From Trichopria drosophilae (Eukaryota; Arthropoda; Insecta; Hymenoptera; Diapriidae): a DNA stretch of 64,000 nucleotides. A program made the position numbers and the translations under genes. Below the pieces are notes generated by a model, which saw only the letters and a program-made list of their open reading frames with translations, searched no databases and was not told the DNA's origin. The DNA is taken from positions 159,332,001 through 159,396,000 of the forward strand of contig CM059582.1 of NCBI GenBank assembly GCA_030407085.1. The letters are read 5' to 3'. Shown in pieces: positions 37,201 through 50,094 of this stretch (within the stretch, counting starts at the first letter, position 1; each line of letters begins with the position of its first letter).

Positions 37201-40200
37201 GATACAGTAATTATTGTAAAATGTGAAATGACATATTTATTGCTATCTCCAAGCAACAAGAGGAGTCGTTCGGACGGACCAAAACCAAAATCGGATGTCC
37301 TAATTAAGTAAAATTTGTCATTTTTTTATCAAAATATTGTCCTGTCAGTCACGTAGGCTTTCAAGTTGAGAAGGTAAGTCGAAAATGCCTTTCATGTTTC
37401 TTTATCGCAAAGTAACGAATAAGGTCAACATTAATAAATTAAGCCGAAAAAATGTTTTCATAGTCTAATAAACTTATCAGGGAATATCATGAGGACTTTT
37501 AAGTATTATAACCTTGGTCCATTACCTCGTTTCAACCATCAACGCGGATTGTTTTAAATAGTGAAAACGATTTCTGTAAGTCCTTATTTTTATCAATACC
37601 TTAAAATTAAAATTAAGGACTATTAACGTGCTGCAGATTCAACCTGAAAGTTGAATTATCGATGGAAAAATACTTACAGTGTGCTAAAGAAAGCACGTGC
37701 TTTATTTACTCATATAGCCTAACCTCAAGACAAGAGTAAATTAGAATAGGGTATTTAACCCAATGGAAAAAATACAAATGAACTTTAGAAATCGGTTATA
37801 ATTTTCTAAGATATTTTTTAAACCTTTCGAAAGAACAGGGAATTTTGTAAGGTCTTCTAAGTATCGTGGAGATGATAAAACACACACTTTATTTATACCA
37901 CGCTATACGTAGAATAAAATCCAACATAGAAAATGTATCATATGTTTTAAACAACAACTTTTTGCGAGTGAAAATGATTGGAAATAAATGAAGATTGCAA
38001 TAGATATGTACAGTTCATTCACATTTTATAATTGAACATTTGTTTAACTTTTCCGTTCAACTTTTATTCCCAAAAGTTACACAATCTTAAAACAGGGACG
38101 TTCTATTTTTGACTGCATATACTATATAATTCGACAATTTATTTATTAGTTATAAATACTATCATCATATCATAATGAATTGATCTATTTAACTTTGAAG
38201 TTTCTAACTTTGAAATGCAAATTCCCTAAATAAGGATATTTTACATTAAAGATAGGAAATACAAAGACAATTGAACTTACATGTCGATTATTTGACTATT
38301 TGTCGAAAGTCAGAATTTTATGCCCCCCATTAGATGATGCCATAACCTCTGAAATTCGCAATTCACTATATAATTTAATACTCGACTGTAAAAAGAAGTT
38401 GATATATTTTTACTGCGTATCACGTTAAAAATAAATCCGTTAATGTATCACGTAGTTAAAGTATAAGGTGTGTGTAAAAACGACTCATGATTCGTAGTAA
38501 ATATTTAAAGTCAATGTGTAATCAGCTAAAATTATAATTTCAAAGTCAAAATCATGCAAAACAAAATAAAGGTCAGAATTATCTAAAATAAACGTAAAAC
38601 GGACAAAAATGTCTGATTTTTCATATTTGTTGATTATAGCCAAGTTGTAAATCCACACTATTACCCATGACCTATCACACATTGTGCTTGTGTTTTTACT
38701 GTGTGAAACGTGAATCAATATATTTCCAACGTGATACGTAGTTTTATTACACTTTTTTACTTTCTGTAATTACAAATAATACAGATATTTATCAATTTCA
38801 TTATTTGAAATAACAGCTTTTTCCTGATAAATATTACAAATTTTCACACAAGTACATGCATAAAATGTTTACGGTAAAATTATATCTTCTGTTATCTTTA
38901 CGTATTCGATCTTAGAGTGAAAATGGAGACAGTCTAATGAAAGAGTGAATTCTCACTGCAGGCAGAGGGGTGTTTTCACTATTTCAATAGAGTGGTTCAT
39001 TTTCACTTGATTAAGATTTAAGGGGTTTAGACGGTCCCATAAATCGAATTCAATGTTACGTAAACAAGATATCGTCGAAAAAACCTTTTGCCTTGAGGGG
39101 AGGTTAAAGAATACAAAATTTCGCCCTACTTTGCTGCTTGGGTTTTGGACCATACTACTTGATAATCTTAACGAGACTGTGAGCTAGTTTAATGACTTTT
39201 AACTGTTTTCATATTTTAATTTATTCATAAATCGTGTTTGTTAAACAATTACGGATAACATAATCCTTTTTGTATATTGGTTACGTCCGAATGAGAACGT
39301 ACAACGCAATTAACCCTTTTTTGCAAAAAATGAGAGAAGCAGGTACGCCAACATCAGCTCAATTTCTGCAGTAGAAAGAAGTTTTTTTTTTTTTATTTTG
39401 GAAAACACATTTCCGACTATTTCGAGGTGTACTCTATCTATTCCCGTCCATAAAATGGCCAAACAACGAATATTCTGCAAAAATTTTGCAAAATATAAAA
39501 AAAATACCTAAGTTTTTTCGATCGTTTTTTTAATTTGTCACGATTTTCGCCATCGGAACAGACATTAATGAATGAAATGATTATACCAAAAGTGATCCCG
39601 ATTATTGAATATAAATAATATACTAATAGAATATTGTTTAGAAGTCATGACTGATTCATATTGGCCGTGAAACGAAGCGGTTTTTCAAAATTAACAATTC
39701 CTTGAAATAGAGATCTTACAAAGTTTTTTTTTTGAGATTTATAATGATGATACAAATATTGACTTTTATAAGTACATAATGACACCAGAGAAAAATCTTA
39801 ATTGTGGCCATATCCACATCATTTTGGGAGAAAATTAGATTATGTGTATGATTAGACCATGAATTAGAAATCCGGTGTGTGGATTTTCTACATGTACACA
39901 GAAAGAAATAGATGTTACCGGATAAGATCCGATGGTATGGAGTACTATCAGTACCCTCTTAGAAATAATTGTTTTCCTATAAAAAGAACGTCCTCTTGAT
40001 CACTGTCTTCTTGAGGCAAAAATATTTTCACTTCCGCCGAAGAGATTCTTTCTGACGTCAAATAAGCAATCCTTTTGCGGCAAAATTCCATTTGACGGGA
40101 GAAGAAATCCGCTTGGCTCAAGTGTCAATCTACACGAATAGTGCACAATACAGTCTGCATGTGTATAACGAAACCATAGTAATGAAACCAATGTAACGGT

Positions 40201-40949
40201 GTCAGTAGTGAGATAATATGTATTGAAATCTAATATAAAACATGAACTCCATTTATGTTAACAAAATTGAATAACATACTCCATTCATTCAATATTTATT
40301 ATTGGAGTTGAGAACAGTTTTAATGTGCATATATTTATACGAATTCTAAAATATACATTGGAAAAATGTAAAGGATAGATCATTATCGAGGTATACCTTG
40401 ATGTCTTTATAACTGTTATGTTTATAAATGTTCGTTGTAATAAATTGTAAGTAAATTGTAAGCTAAACAAGTCTTGATATTTTGTGGATATTAGAGCTGT
40501 CAGTTCTTATTATTTTATTACGTTATATATTATTTAATTGTATATTTTATAAACAACTATACAAAATGAGCAAGGAGTTACGTCGAATTGGAAGGTTAAT
40601 CTAAAATTCAATTAGAGGTACATAACCTGCTAAAAAAGAGAAACTGAAAATTTATTTAAATAAATACTTTCAATTAAGTACCACGTGCGGTAGAGTTTTT
40701 GGAGGTTAACAAATTTTTCGTTGGGAAATAAATATCCGAAGGCTGCATGCAGACCTGTCGTATTGAATCAATGGCTCTTTACATGAGTGCGTTTTAAACG
40801 CTGTAAGTGTAGAACTTCTAAGTCTACATTCTATCATTGCTGCACACGAATCTTATTTTTAATATTAGCAGAAAAATGACAATTTCATTGCTGGAAACTC
40901 ATAGTTCTGGAGTGGATATGCTACTTGATGCAAATATAAAATCGTTTAA
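34202..40949. other. Long AT-rich stretch, possible intron upstream of the candidate exon
   Basis: If the exon at 33920-34200 is real, at least the part nearest it is minus-strand intron. I found no second exon that I could support. A GC-richer patch lies at about 36610-36740 (CACGTCGCATTCGGGCACG, GCGCCCGAAACACGAG). A CACAGAAAGAAAT end-like word follows TA at 39895-39896, without a partner end. Short frames throughout lack domains. Confidence 0.3.
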
Positions 40950-41055
40950 GAAATTATCGGCTATCCCTACGGAATTCCAACAATTGTCCCTACAGGATAA
41001 AATTGGTAGAATCTGCGGATTTTTCGGCTGATTTTGCTGATTATTTTTCTCCGTG
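40950..41055. mobile_element. Truncated MITE end, near-identical to 19460-19565
   Basis: On the complement, 41055 down to 40950 matches the left end of the MITE at 19460 with only a few differences, starting CACGGAGAAAAATAATCAGC and breaking off after GATAATTTC. The outer end is followed by TA at 41056-41057. The rest of the element is absent, so this is a one-ended fragment. Confidence 0.85.
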
Positions 41056-41057
41056 TA

Positions 41058-41330
41058 CATAAAATCGACGACCGACCAACAGTGTTATAAACGTTATATA
41101 TGAATTCGTAAATTCTCACTGTGGGAAGGTAACATTTAGATAAAATATTTGTATGCAGTCGTGCTGCAATCTTATGTTAACTGCTGCAAAGCAAATATTT
41201 ACGTTCAACAATTAAAATTGCAATCATATTAATTTATTTTATCGCTATATTCTATCTCATTTCGAAACCATTTTTTAGTGCGTGTCTTTGCTAAGATATA
41301 TTAATACTGCGGATACACGACATATTCGGT
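41058..41330. other. AT-rich sequence, nothing recognised
   Basis: No gene or repeat was identified in this short AT-rich stretch. Confidence 0.3.
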
Positions 41331-41690
41331 ATCGCTTTATGGCCCACACACTGGTAAAGCGAGGCTCATGACACCGTATTCTTTCTCACGCGTGAAAAAT
41401 CAAGATTCTCGCGGAGGTTGCACTTTGCGCAGGAGGTTCAGTTTCTCTGGTTTGACGATCTTAACCGGCACGCATAAAATGGCGATCGGCCCTCGTACGC
41501 GGGAGACATAACAGCAAGCAAGTCGATTTATACACGCTCCTTAGCTCGTATATACATTTTACGACATGTAAAACCGTCCGACGGTATTGTGCGGCCAATG
41601 ACGTTCCTCGTCGTAAAACTAACTCTTGTGAAACGCGTAACTTTGAAAAACTTTGAAACGATATTTGTATTTTGTCATTCACGTATGAAA
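41331..41690. other. GC-richer island with a 73-codon minus-strand ORF
   Basis: Base use becomes more balanced, with CG dinucleotides (CTCACGCGTGAAAAATC, CCTCGTACGCGGGAG). The minus-strand frame at 41461-41682 shows no known domain. The nature of the island is not resolved. Confidence 0.2.
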
Positions 41691-43502
41691 CTTACTGCTA
41701 TTATTAGTTTACATTTTTGTTCTCTGATCTCTCATCTACCCAACTGAAATGTCTGGAAACGTCACTGCGCATTCAACAATAGTTTTGTATAAAATCATAT
41801 TAAATTATTTGTACCTCTTACTGACCTGTTTACTTTTTTGCAACCTCACATCCCAAATGCATCATCATATACAATTTCAAATTTTCAAATGAATAATCCT
41901 TAAATTCAAGGTAATGCGCGTGCAGTGAATTTTATTTACCAAAAATAACTATAATATTAAAATTCAATGTCATAAAGGGAAAATAAATTTTCTTTGCATC
42001 GCATTAGAAAAAGTCAGGAAACGATCCATCGTAACTTGGACTTGAATTTTCAATCATTTAAAATTTTCGAAAGTAAAAGAAAAATTCATACGACAGCCCT
42101 GTTTAAAGATCTATAGGTAATGTTACACGTATCGTGCATACGTGTACACACGAATATGTAATTACACCGATAGTCAACCTTACGATCCTTCCACGATAAT
42201 GTCACTTAAAATACGTAAGTAATATAAAACCTGCAATTAAGAGCTGATTTCATGTTCCTGAATTATTAAATTTACGACTTTGCTTGTCAAAACATTTTAT
42301 GCGTCTGCTGCCGACTTTAAAAATGCTGGTTTATTGTACGTCTTACGGCAGCCCAACTACAATAAAACTTTCATGTGACATTAATGATAAAGCTCCGAAC
42401 AATTTGGAAAAGTTAGTTTGGATATATTATCGCAACGACGACCTGCAAAATTTCCTTTCAATTTGTTTTACTATTTATAAAGCAGTTATCGCTTTCGTAT
42501 CACTTTTCATCATGTACATTTATTGCTGTGGGTTCTTAAAGAAAATCGTTTGAACTGTGTTCTATGAATTTCTGAATAATTCTCTAAAATTGGAAGCCGA
42601 AGTTAATTTTTGTCATGATCCTCCTTCCCATATTTGCGTTTGAAAAACATTTGGTTCTTTTCGTCCCTTTTTACTACTAAACCTTTCCAACTCTTTGTCT
42701 TTGCTTTCTTCATTCCGCATAACCTCTTCTCGAAATTTAATAGTATTTTTCTTATTTGTTTTTTCTCAATGTTTAATATACTGAAATACTTAGACCTGCC
42801 AACCTGAAATTTATGTCACTATTTTTCTTATCTTCGAAAACGTTTATTCTTTCACTACTTTTTTATGTATTGCTTTTAGGGTTCCTATTATAAAATATTA
42901 TATTTATATCAATCGTAAATAATTACTATCATTATCTTCCTCGAAAATAAATCTCTATAATAGATTATAAAAATTAAATTGTTTCAGCATTGCATAACAA
43001 ACATTATTGGCAATATGTAACTAAAAATAATGTGCAATATAAATTGAAAACGTCAATAAAGCAAGTTCCAACTCTACATCGCGCGATAAAGTGCTATATG
43101 TAGATAGGTCTGCTACATTACATTACGTTGGAAACATTGTATTACGTGTTGTCAAGGAACTAAGTCGCACTTCGAGTTACGAACACATGCACAAGTGGCA
43201 TTACTCAAACCGAGCGACACGCTGCAAAAGTAGTCGGAGGCCAGCGAATGCCACGTGCCACTGAATGCAAGTTCTATTCTTCCTACTCTGATGCATATTC
43301 GAATACATATACATTAGTCGATGCTCTTGCTCTCTTACATACTCCTATCTCCCCTCTCTCTGATTATTTTGATGCTTGCTGAACGTCTCCCTTATGCAAG
43401 TGTGCGTTTGCTAATTTTCATACCGAGATTGCATTCCTGTCCTTCTATTTTCGGCAGTTCAAATTTATATATAGATCCGCAAAATCAAATATTTGCATTT
43501 CT
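41691..43502. other. AT-rich sequence, nothing recognised
   Basis: A plus-strand frame of 89 codons at 42284-42553 ends in a hydrophobic segment but has no recognisable family and no splice context. Near 43080-43300 composition is more balanced, without a defensible feature. Confidence 0.3.
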
Positions 43503-43506
43503 TTAA

Positions 43507-44549
43507 CCTTCGCCGGTTACTGGGGACCAGCAGACCCCACGATTAATTTAAAGGTAAATAATTCGCTTTATTAGCTTTAAATTGGAAATATTGGAACACT
43601 TATCAGTAATTTAAAGTACTACCAATAAATTTCTGGTAATGCCGTTGTCTGACAATCGTCAGTATACTCGTGACACGTTACAAAAGTTAGTCGATTTCGT
43701 GGCGGGGTCCAGCGGAACCCAGTGTGGCTACGGTGTATACTTTGAAGAAAATAAAAAAGCTTTTGTTTCATGATTCATGTAGTAGAAATAGTCGAAATAA
43801 CACGGTAAATAATGCGTATTGTATATCTATTATTTACTGTCTATAATATCCCTGATCGAAATGAAAACATTTTTTGTACAAGTCTTGTATAACATTCTTA
43901 TTTACCATGTTAAAGGTATAGGGGAAATGGCTCTCTAAGAAAAAATGGACAAATTTCTACCAGGGATTATGAGACATATATTATTTATAGTTTTAGAGAT
44001 GGCTTACAATTTAAGAGTTCGTAATATTCGTAAGCAATTAGAGGAGACTGAGGAAGATAAAAATATTGGCGGAGGTGCTTCAGAAATGTTCAATTATTAG
44101 GATGTAAATTACTTTATTTATTCAGTTATATATCCTATATTTAAAAATTATGTATAATTAAACAACGTATGCAGGTAAAAATTATATATATATTATTTTT
44201 TAAAGATATTTTTATGCACTTCATTCATCTAAATAAATGCTTTTTTAAATTCTACATCAATAGAACTATTTTTTTCTACAAGACCGCAATCTGCAAAGTA
44301 CGTCCAGAAAATGTCATTAAAAAATATTAAAAGTGTAATAAGTTATGATTTTTTAAATAAATAAAGTAATTTTCTGCACTTTCTTTTATTTGTAATTTCC
44401 TTTACTATGTTAGATGTAAACTTGTGCAAATTGAACAGTAGGGTCACAATTTCGGATGATTCAACAACGTCTCAGAATTTTTGTAACTTGCTACGGATTA
44501 CTCTTCTAATACATACATTAGCATTTTTAGGAGTTGCGACCGGCGAAGG
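43507..44549. mobile_element. 1043-bp piggyBac-like non-autonomous element
   Basis: Exact TTAA duplications at 43503-43506 and 44550-44553 bound it. Termini are CCTTCGCCGGTTAC on the left and CCTTCGCCGGTCGC on the complement of the right, 11 bases identical. Two related near-palindromic words, GGGGACCAGCAGACCCC (43522-43538) and GGGGTCCAGCGGAACCC (43704-43720), lie in the left subterminal region and could be transposase-binding sites; that role is inference. No transposase remains. A 51-codon frame at 43945-44100, with a charged helix-like part (RKQLEETEEDKN), may be a scrap of former coding sequence. Confidence 0.85.
43945..44100 (+). pseudogene. 51-codon ORF inside the TTAA element, possible coding relic
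   Basis: An ATG-to-TAG frame with a hydrophobic patch (RHILFIVLEMAY) and an acidic/basic stretch (RVRNIRKQLEETEEDKN). It is compositionally unlike the surrounding AT-rich DNA. It does not match the Cys-rich C-terminus typical of piggyBac transposases as I know them. It may be chance, or what is left of a gene in the autonomous parent. Confidence 0.2.
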
Positions 44550-44644
44550 TTAATAGTGTTTGAGATAAGTGCATTCTTGCACCAATATTTTTTTGACATA
44601 CCCATAATTGTTCAGATATAGAAGAGCCGAGAAACGTAATTACT

Positions 44645-44657
44645 GGGGGGGGGGGGG
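44645..44657. repeat. Homopolymer run of 13 G
   Basis: An uninterrupted G run about 95 bp beyond the TTAA element, in AT-rich surroundings. Confidence 0.95.
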
Positions 44658-45400
44658 TAAAATAATTTCTAATTATAAACCAAAATGTAACAAAACATGA
44701 TAGAAGCTCATTGGCGACTTTCTTATCACTTGTTGCAAATTAAATTTTTCTTCAACTGCTTATTTAACGAATAAAAGCAGTCTACTAATCTCTGTATTAT
44801 TATTATTACAATGCCATTTTATTTCGTCCTCTCCCTCTCCATTTCTCTCTCTTTATAATTTATTTCAAGTTTAAAGTGTACATTACCCTCTTCATAGCAA
44901 CCAAGCGCAACATTTACCACTACATCGGCAGTAGGTTAACTCAGTCGTGTGAGTAACTCGTGAGTGTTCGTACAGTATATAGCACTCTCTCATAGGTTAC
45001 TAATTTCGTCCGTGACATTAGTGACTGTGACGCGACGGCTCGAGCAAACGAGTTCGAAATGCCGCATTTTAATACAAGACTTATAGGTTTTAAATTTGGC
45101 ACGTCACATACATTTGCAATGCACCGCAATATCAAAACGTGACAGAAACCAACATAAGGATGCGCAACGTTGCCAATTCCTCGTATTTTCATTTTATGGT
45201 AAAATACAATAAATACAAAATAAACAACGTATCATCGATTACACTTTTATTTTATATTTTGAAACGTGATAATTTAAACGAAACAAAATGAAATAATTAA
45301 TTTCATATAATAATATGAAATACTTAGAGAACTAATCTATAACAGGTCGATAATAGACCGATGGATAATTAATGTTGCACATAAAATATACTTTTTGTAC
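44658..45400. other. Spacer with a GC-richer patch at 44900-45185
   Basis: A pyrimidine tract lies at about 44822-44855 (CGTCCTCTCCCTCTCC). The 83-codon minus-strand frame at 44941-45192 lies in the GC-richer patch and has no domain that I recognise. Confidence 0.25.
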
Positions 45401-45404
45401 CTCC

Positions 45405-46400
45405 GGCCGTAAAACTCGATTTCCTCCTAGGGCGAAACCTTCCTAGGGCGAAACCTTCGGCCACGAATGGGGTTCACCGGTAAAATTTTTTTATTATTTT
45501 TTATTATTTAAAATAATAATTTAGGTAATAAATAACACAAATAAAATCGAAAATAAAATTATTTATTAATTTGGGTATTTTATTTGCCAATTAAAAACTC
45601 TTCCGTTTGAACGCGCGCCAGTTTCGTGTGACGTCACTATGCGGGTTCGGCTGTCAACCAATCCCATTCGAATATTCTACTGTGCATTGATGCCATGTTT
45701 AACCTCAAAAGTTTACTCCGAAATTTTTAAAATGGAACAAGCAAACTACTATGGAAAAAAGGGTCGTATGTCCTGCTATTTTACAAATAGGTTCAATATA
45801 CACGCGGCGAAAAACAGTAACGTCACGATGATTCGTCCAAAGGTGCATGTTTGTAGTTGATAAATGTTATAGGTATGTATACATAGATGTTAAAACTATT
45901 TTTGCAATTAAGAAAACGCAAATAACGGCATAGTAAAATGTATGGGTCTTATGTCCCTTTTTTCCATAATAAAAACTACGAAGCAAACTATTGAGGTTAA
46001 ACATGACATAAATGCACCGCAGAATATGCGAACGGGATTGGTTGACAGCCGAACCCGCATAGTGACGTCATACGAAACTGGCGCGCGTTCAAACGGAAGA
46101 GTTTTTAATTGGCAAATAAAATATCCAAATTAATGAATTAATTGTTTTTTAGATTTTATTTGTGTCATGTATGACCTAAGTTATTATTTAAAACAATAAA
46201 AAACAATAAACAAAATTTACCGATGAACCCCATTATCGAGTCATACGACAATCGGAACAAAAAATACATTATTGGTCACGGGCGAAATATCGATCTCCGA
46301 AGAGTGGGATTGTTATGTTACCCTCATTTCGCTCGGGCGACAAATTTTACAATCGTGCGAAAATCGATAATTGCGCCCTTGGCACCTAATGTACTATTAT
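45405..46400. mobile_element. Fold-back element with arms of over 300 bp
   Basis: The left arm (about 45466-45790) is mirrored by the right arm (about 45930-46235). Long exact blocks include AATTAAAAACTCTTCCGTTTG, AACGCGCGCCAGTTTCGT and TGACGTCACTATGCGGGTTC, each with its complement in the other arm. Only about 140 bp separate the arms. The outer margins (CTAGGGCGAAACCTTC at 45428-45456, duplicated there; GCTCGGGCGACAAATTTT near 46330) resemble the dispersed repeat at 16220 and 28427. The frames at 45639-45860 and 45942-46133 are shadows of the arms. Confidence 0.85.
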
Positions 46401-46539
46401 GTCATGTTATTTTGTATAACATTTATATCGATATATTCAGCAAAATATTGATGAATACTCTCGACACGCTAAAGAGTTTAAAGATTAAATTTTTGATGGT
46501 TTTCTATTGTCGAACAATTATTACATAAGTTAAAAAACT

Positions 46540-47345
46540 CATGACCTATCCACGATGATGTTTCCTTCCACCTCAATATAAGAGAAAGAAAAAAACTGTT
46601 TTCCAATGCGAGAGTGAAAAAAAGGAAAAATGAAAAATCTATTTCCCGATAAGCGAGAAAACTTCCAGAAGCTAAAGAACCAACATTTTACGATTGACCT
46701 CAACGTTTCGGATCTATCGACCCCTCTTCAAGAGATGAATGATCAAAGAGTGAATCGTCAAATATTGCGGTGAAGGAAATAACATCGTTGAAGGTCATAA
46801 GCCCGTTTTTTTAACTTATTTAATTATTGTTAGAGTTTAAAAATGTTTCTTTTTCATCGCATTATAAACAACGATATTAATACATATTTCCCGAAGAAAT
46901 AAACTCATGGAAATTATTTATGCTGTATTCAGCCCCTGATCATGCCATGTTCTCTTATGAGGACAATGACCAGTTCTTGAACCAGCCTGATACATAGTGT
47001 ACAGCATCTTTGGATGAGGCCCCGATAAGGCAAACTAATCGGAGTTGATCAGAACTTTATAATATTTCGTTCGATTTTTGAATTTCATGAAGTTCACGTA
47101 TTGTATGTTATATAAAATCAAATGAAAATAAAAATGAAATTTGGGAATGTTATGTTTCCCTATTAAGAGTAACAGTCTCTAGAAGATGCAAATAAGATAA
47201 TCCTTATGAACGTTTCGGTTGGCCTCATTCCGGAAATAAACAATCTTTGTATGTTACATTTTATTACAGTCTATTCTGAGTGTAGACGTGGGCGATCCTG
47301 ATTATGGAACTGAATGCTGGAGTCAGGTGAGTCCATCCTAAATGC
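46540..47345. repeat. Probable diverged repeats, including a CTGATCAGG relative
   Basis: At 46925-47065, CCCCTGATCATGCC, CCAGCCTGATACA, GGCCCCGATAAGGC and TTGATCAGAACTTTA resemble the repeat at 7200-7875. The phrases CAACGTTTCGGATCTATCG (about 46703) and GAACGTTTCGGTTGGCCTC (about 47211) recall a phrase common in insect repeats. No boundaries could be fixed. Confidence 0.4.
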
Positions 47346-49423
47346 CTAGGTTGCTTGAATAAATGATGTTTTTAATTCGTTTGTGAATATTATACAAGGA
47401 ATTATTTTCAAATGTCTGGAACATTTCCGACTAGTCTAAATATATATATATATATGAATAAATAAAGTGCAGTTTATTAGTACACAAATTAAATAAAGAT
47501 TCGCAGTCTTTTTCTCAATGTTTACAATTCTATAAATTTTTGCATCCATCTTTTTTAGTATAAATTTATGTAGAGAAATGAGCAGTCCCAAGTCTTCATG
47601 ATACTTAGAATCGAGATGTTGAGCTTTTCGCGGGCGAAGATCAAGCAAACAAAACCATAATCCAATCAGTTAGAGTTTATTTTCTAGTCGTCTAGGAAGT
47701 CGTGGCCATTGGCACAAGATCAAGCACTCTTTCAAGCTCGGCGTAACGAGAGCACTGTAGACCAATGCGTACTTGAAGTTGTATATTAGACATGAAGCGT
47801 CTAATAAAAAAATGCACATTTAATATTTAATAGACAGATATTCATTAATAAATACGTTTTTTTAAATTGTAACACTCAAATTCGTGTGGATCGTAATTCA
47901 TTTCTGTCAAAATAATTCACGAAATCTCTGTCTTTTAAGTGAAAAATGAGACAAAAATAGAATGAAAAAAGTACAAATGCAAATCTGATGTCGACTCGAC
48001 GTAGATCCCTTCCGTCACCTCGCATTAACCCTTTTTGGAATCTTGCCAACATCTAATACTTCTTGATAGATTCAATAAGAAGAAACCCGTTTTTACTGAC
48101 TTTAACAACAAGTAATTACAGAACAAGAAAAAATTCTGGTAAAGATAAGGTTTTTAGAAGAAAATAAGTTTTCTATTTCTAAGGAAGCAACCTTATTTTA
48201 AGTTCCGATCGAAGAAAATGATAGAAAACGATATTCTTGGCTTATTTTTTCTTGTCCCTAGTCTACGGTGATTGACATACGAATGTAACGTTTTATTTTC
48301 TAAACGCTATGAGCGATATTATACTTTATGTAATTTAATTTGGTTTATTTTAAGTAGAAACGGTGCAAAAAGTTTTTAGGCATTATTAGTAATTACGATT
48401 TGAAATGTTATTTCGATAAATGAATCTTGTGGAACATTAAGACACCTTTAAAATGAGAAACAACTTTCTTTGGCCTGAATTAAGCGAGATATTCGAGGTT
48501 GAATTTGAAAAAATAAGTCTCTTGTATTGTGTACTTCACATACTAATCGAGGGACTTGTGAGTCCTATCGACTCACAATTTTTCAAATCGACTTTTTAAT
48601 TGTAAACCGATCTACAAACATAATTTCAACTGTAATAACAACCAGGAAATATATTGAACATTTTTTCTGAATTTTAAAGCGGGTCTATCCTTTCAAAAAT
48701 ATAAAAAATTTAAAATTTAAAAGGTTTTTTAACGATTTTTTAACCTCATACGTCAAAATTGATATTTTCACAAGTAAAAGAGCATGGAAAACACTAAAAA
48801 ATATTATTAAAATATATATTACTTTAGATATTCGTAGATGATATATTTGCGTTGAAATAAGTTAAATGTATCGAGCACGGAACATTACATTTTTGCATAT
48901 GGTCAAGTATTACTTTTACGTGAACTCACGGATAATAACTGATACAACCAAAATTAAAATTTGTATGAAAAAAGTTGCAGATTTGAAGCAGAATACCTCT
49001 TATGTATGTATTTTCGAACTTGCTGAAGTGCTCGCATGCTCGGGCGGCAAAACCCGCGCTTGTGGAAAACTCTCATGTTCTTTCCTTGCATCATAATATA
49101 GTATAAATTATCATGCAAAGTAGATTTTTATTGCGTTTATTTAAAAAAAATATTATCAATGTAAATTAGAAAAATAAACGCACTCGATAACAAAAAATAA
49201 AAATATATTTCAACCAAATAACAGAGTATTAAAAAACATCAAATGCAGTAGATAAACATATTTATTTTGCAAATAACCATAATTATATTGTAATTTCGTT
49301 TTCTTTTGTTGTAGTCGATCAGCCGCGTTGGTTTAGTTTTATCCCATTCCTGAACTTGGTTATAGAAATCTATTGCCGATGGTAAAAAATGTCTAGTTTT
49401 GGACAGGAAGCGGTCTCTTTATG
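47346..49423. other. AT-rich sequence, nothing recognised
   Basis: Contains a short TA repeat at 47441-47455. Open frames are short and without domains. Confidence 0.3.
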
Positions 49424-49869
49424 GAGTTATTCCACGCCAACTATATCAAAACTGAGGTCGAGGTCCCCGAATTCAGCGAAAATGGAAAATTTGATAGGTA
49501 TCGACATGAAAAACATCTTGATAGAGTAGTTTTTTAAAAGTTTCAAAATGGCGGCCGTGACGTCATATTTATTGAATTTCTTTAAACTGATATATCTTTT
49601 TTTTAAATTATCGCAGTTAAACGGGACAACGTACATATTGTTCATAAAATTAATCGTCTTTAATTAAAAATAAAAAAATATTAACTTTTTTTTAACTTGT
49701 TAAAAAATTGGCGGAAAATATTTTTCAACTCAAATTTTAGCAATATTCTCGGGATTTTTTAAAAGAACTTGATGTCATCGGGTAGGGAAATGTTTCGACA
49801 GGTGACGGCAAGAAATTAGAACCTCAGTCATTCGACCTCAGTTTTAATATAGTTGGCGTGGAATGACTC
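49424..49869. mobile_element. 446-bp TIR element (ATTCCACGCCAACTATAT ends)
   Basis: Termini of about 35 bases are inverted copies: the left reads GAGTTATTCCACGCCAACTA and TATCAAAACTGAGGTCGA, and the complement of the right differs at two to three positions. The outermost bases are GAG and CTC. No clear flanking duplication was found. The interior has an ATGGCGGCC word and is non-coding; the 72-codon minus-strand frame runs through the left end and is incidental. Confidence 0.8.
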
Positions 49870-50094
49870 TGTATCAACTCATGTTTTGATTTATGTTGAT
49901 AGCTCAGTCGAGAAAAAGTCACGTAATCAACATAACTAGAAGATGTTTCCACGATTTCAAAGACAATTTCCTATGGGATCTTAGGCAATAACACTGAAAA
50001 CATATTGCCGATACGGAAAATATTTAATTTTAAATCGCAATATCTTTTACACGCCTACCATTCATGGTAGTGGTGATATGCAACATTATTAATG

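Noticed and set aside
45639..46133. Two plus-strand ORFs of 73 and 63 codons
   Set aside because: Both lie in the arms of the fold-back element and reflect its inverted sequence.
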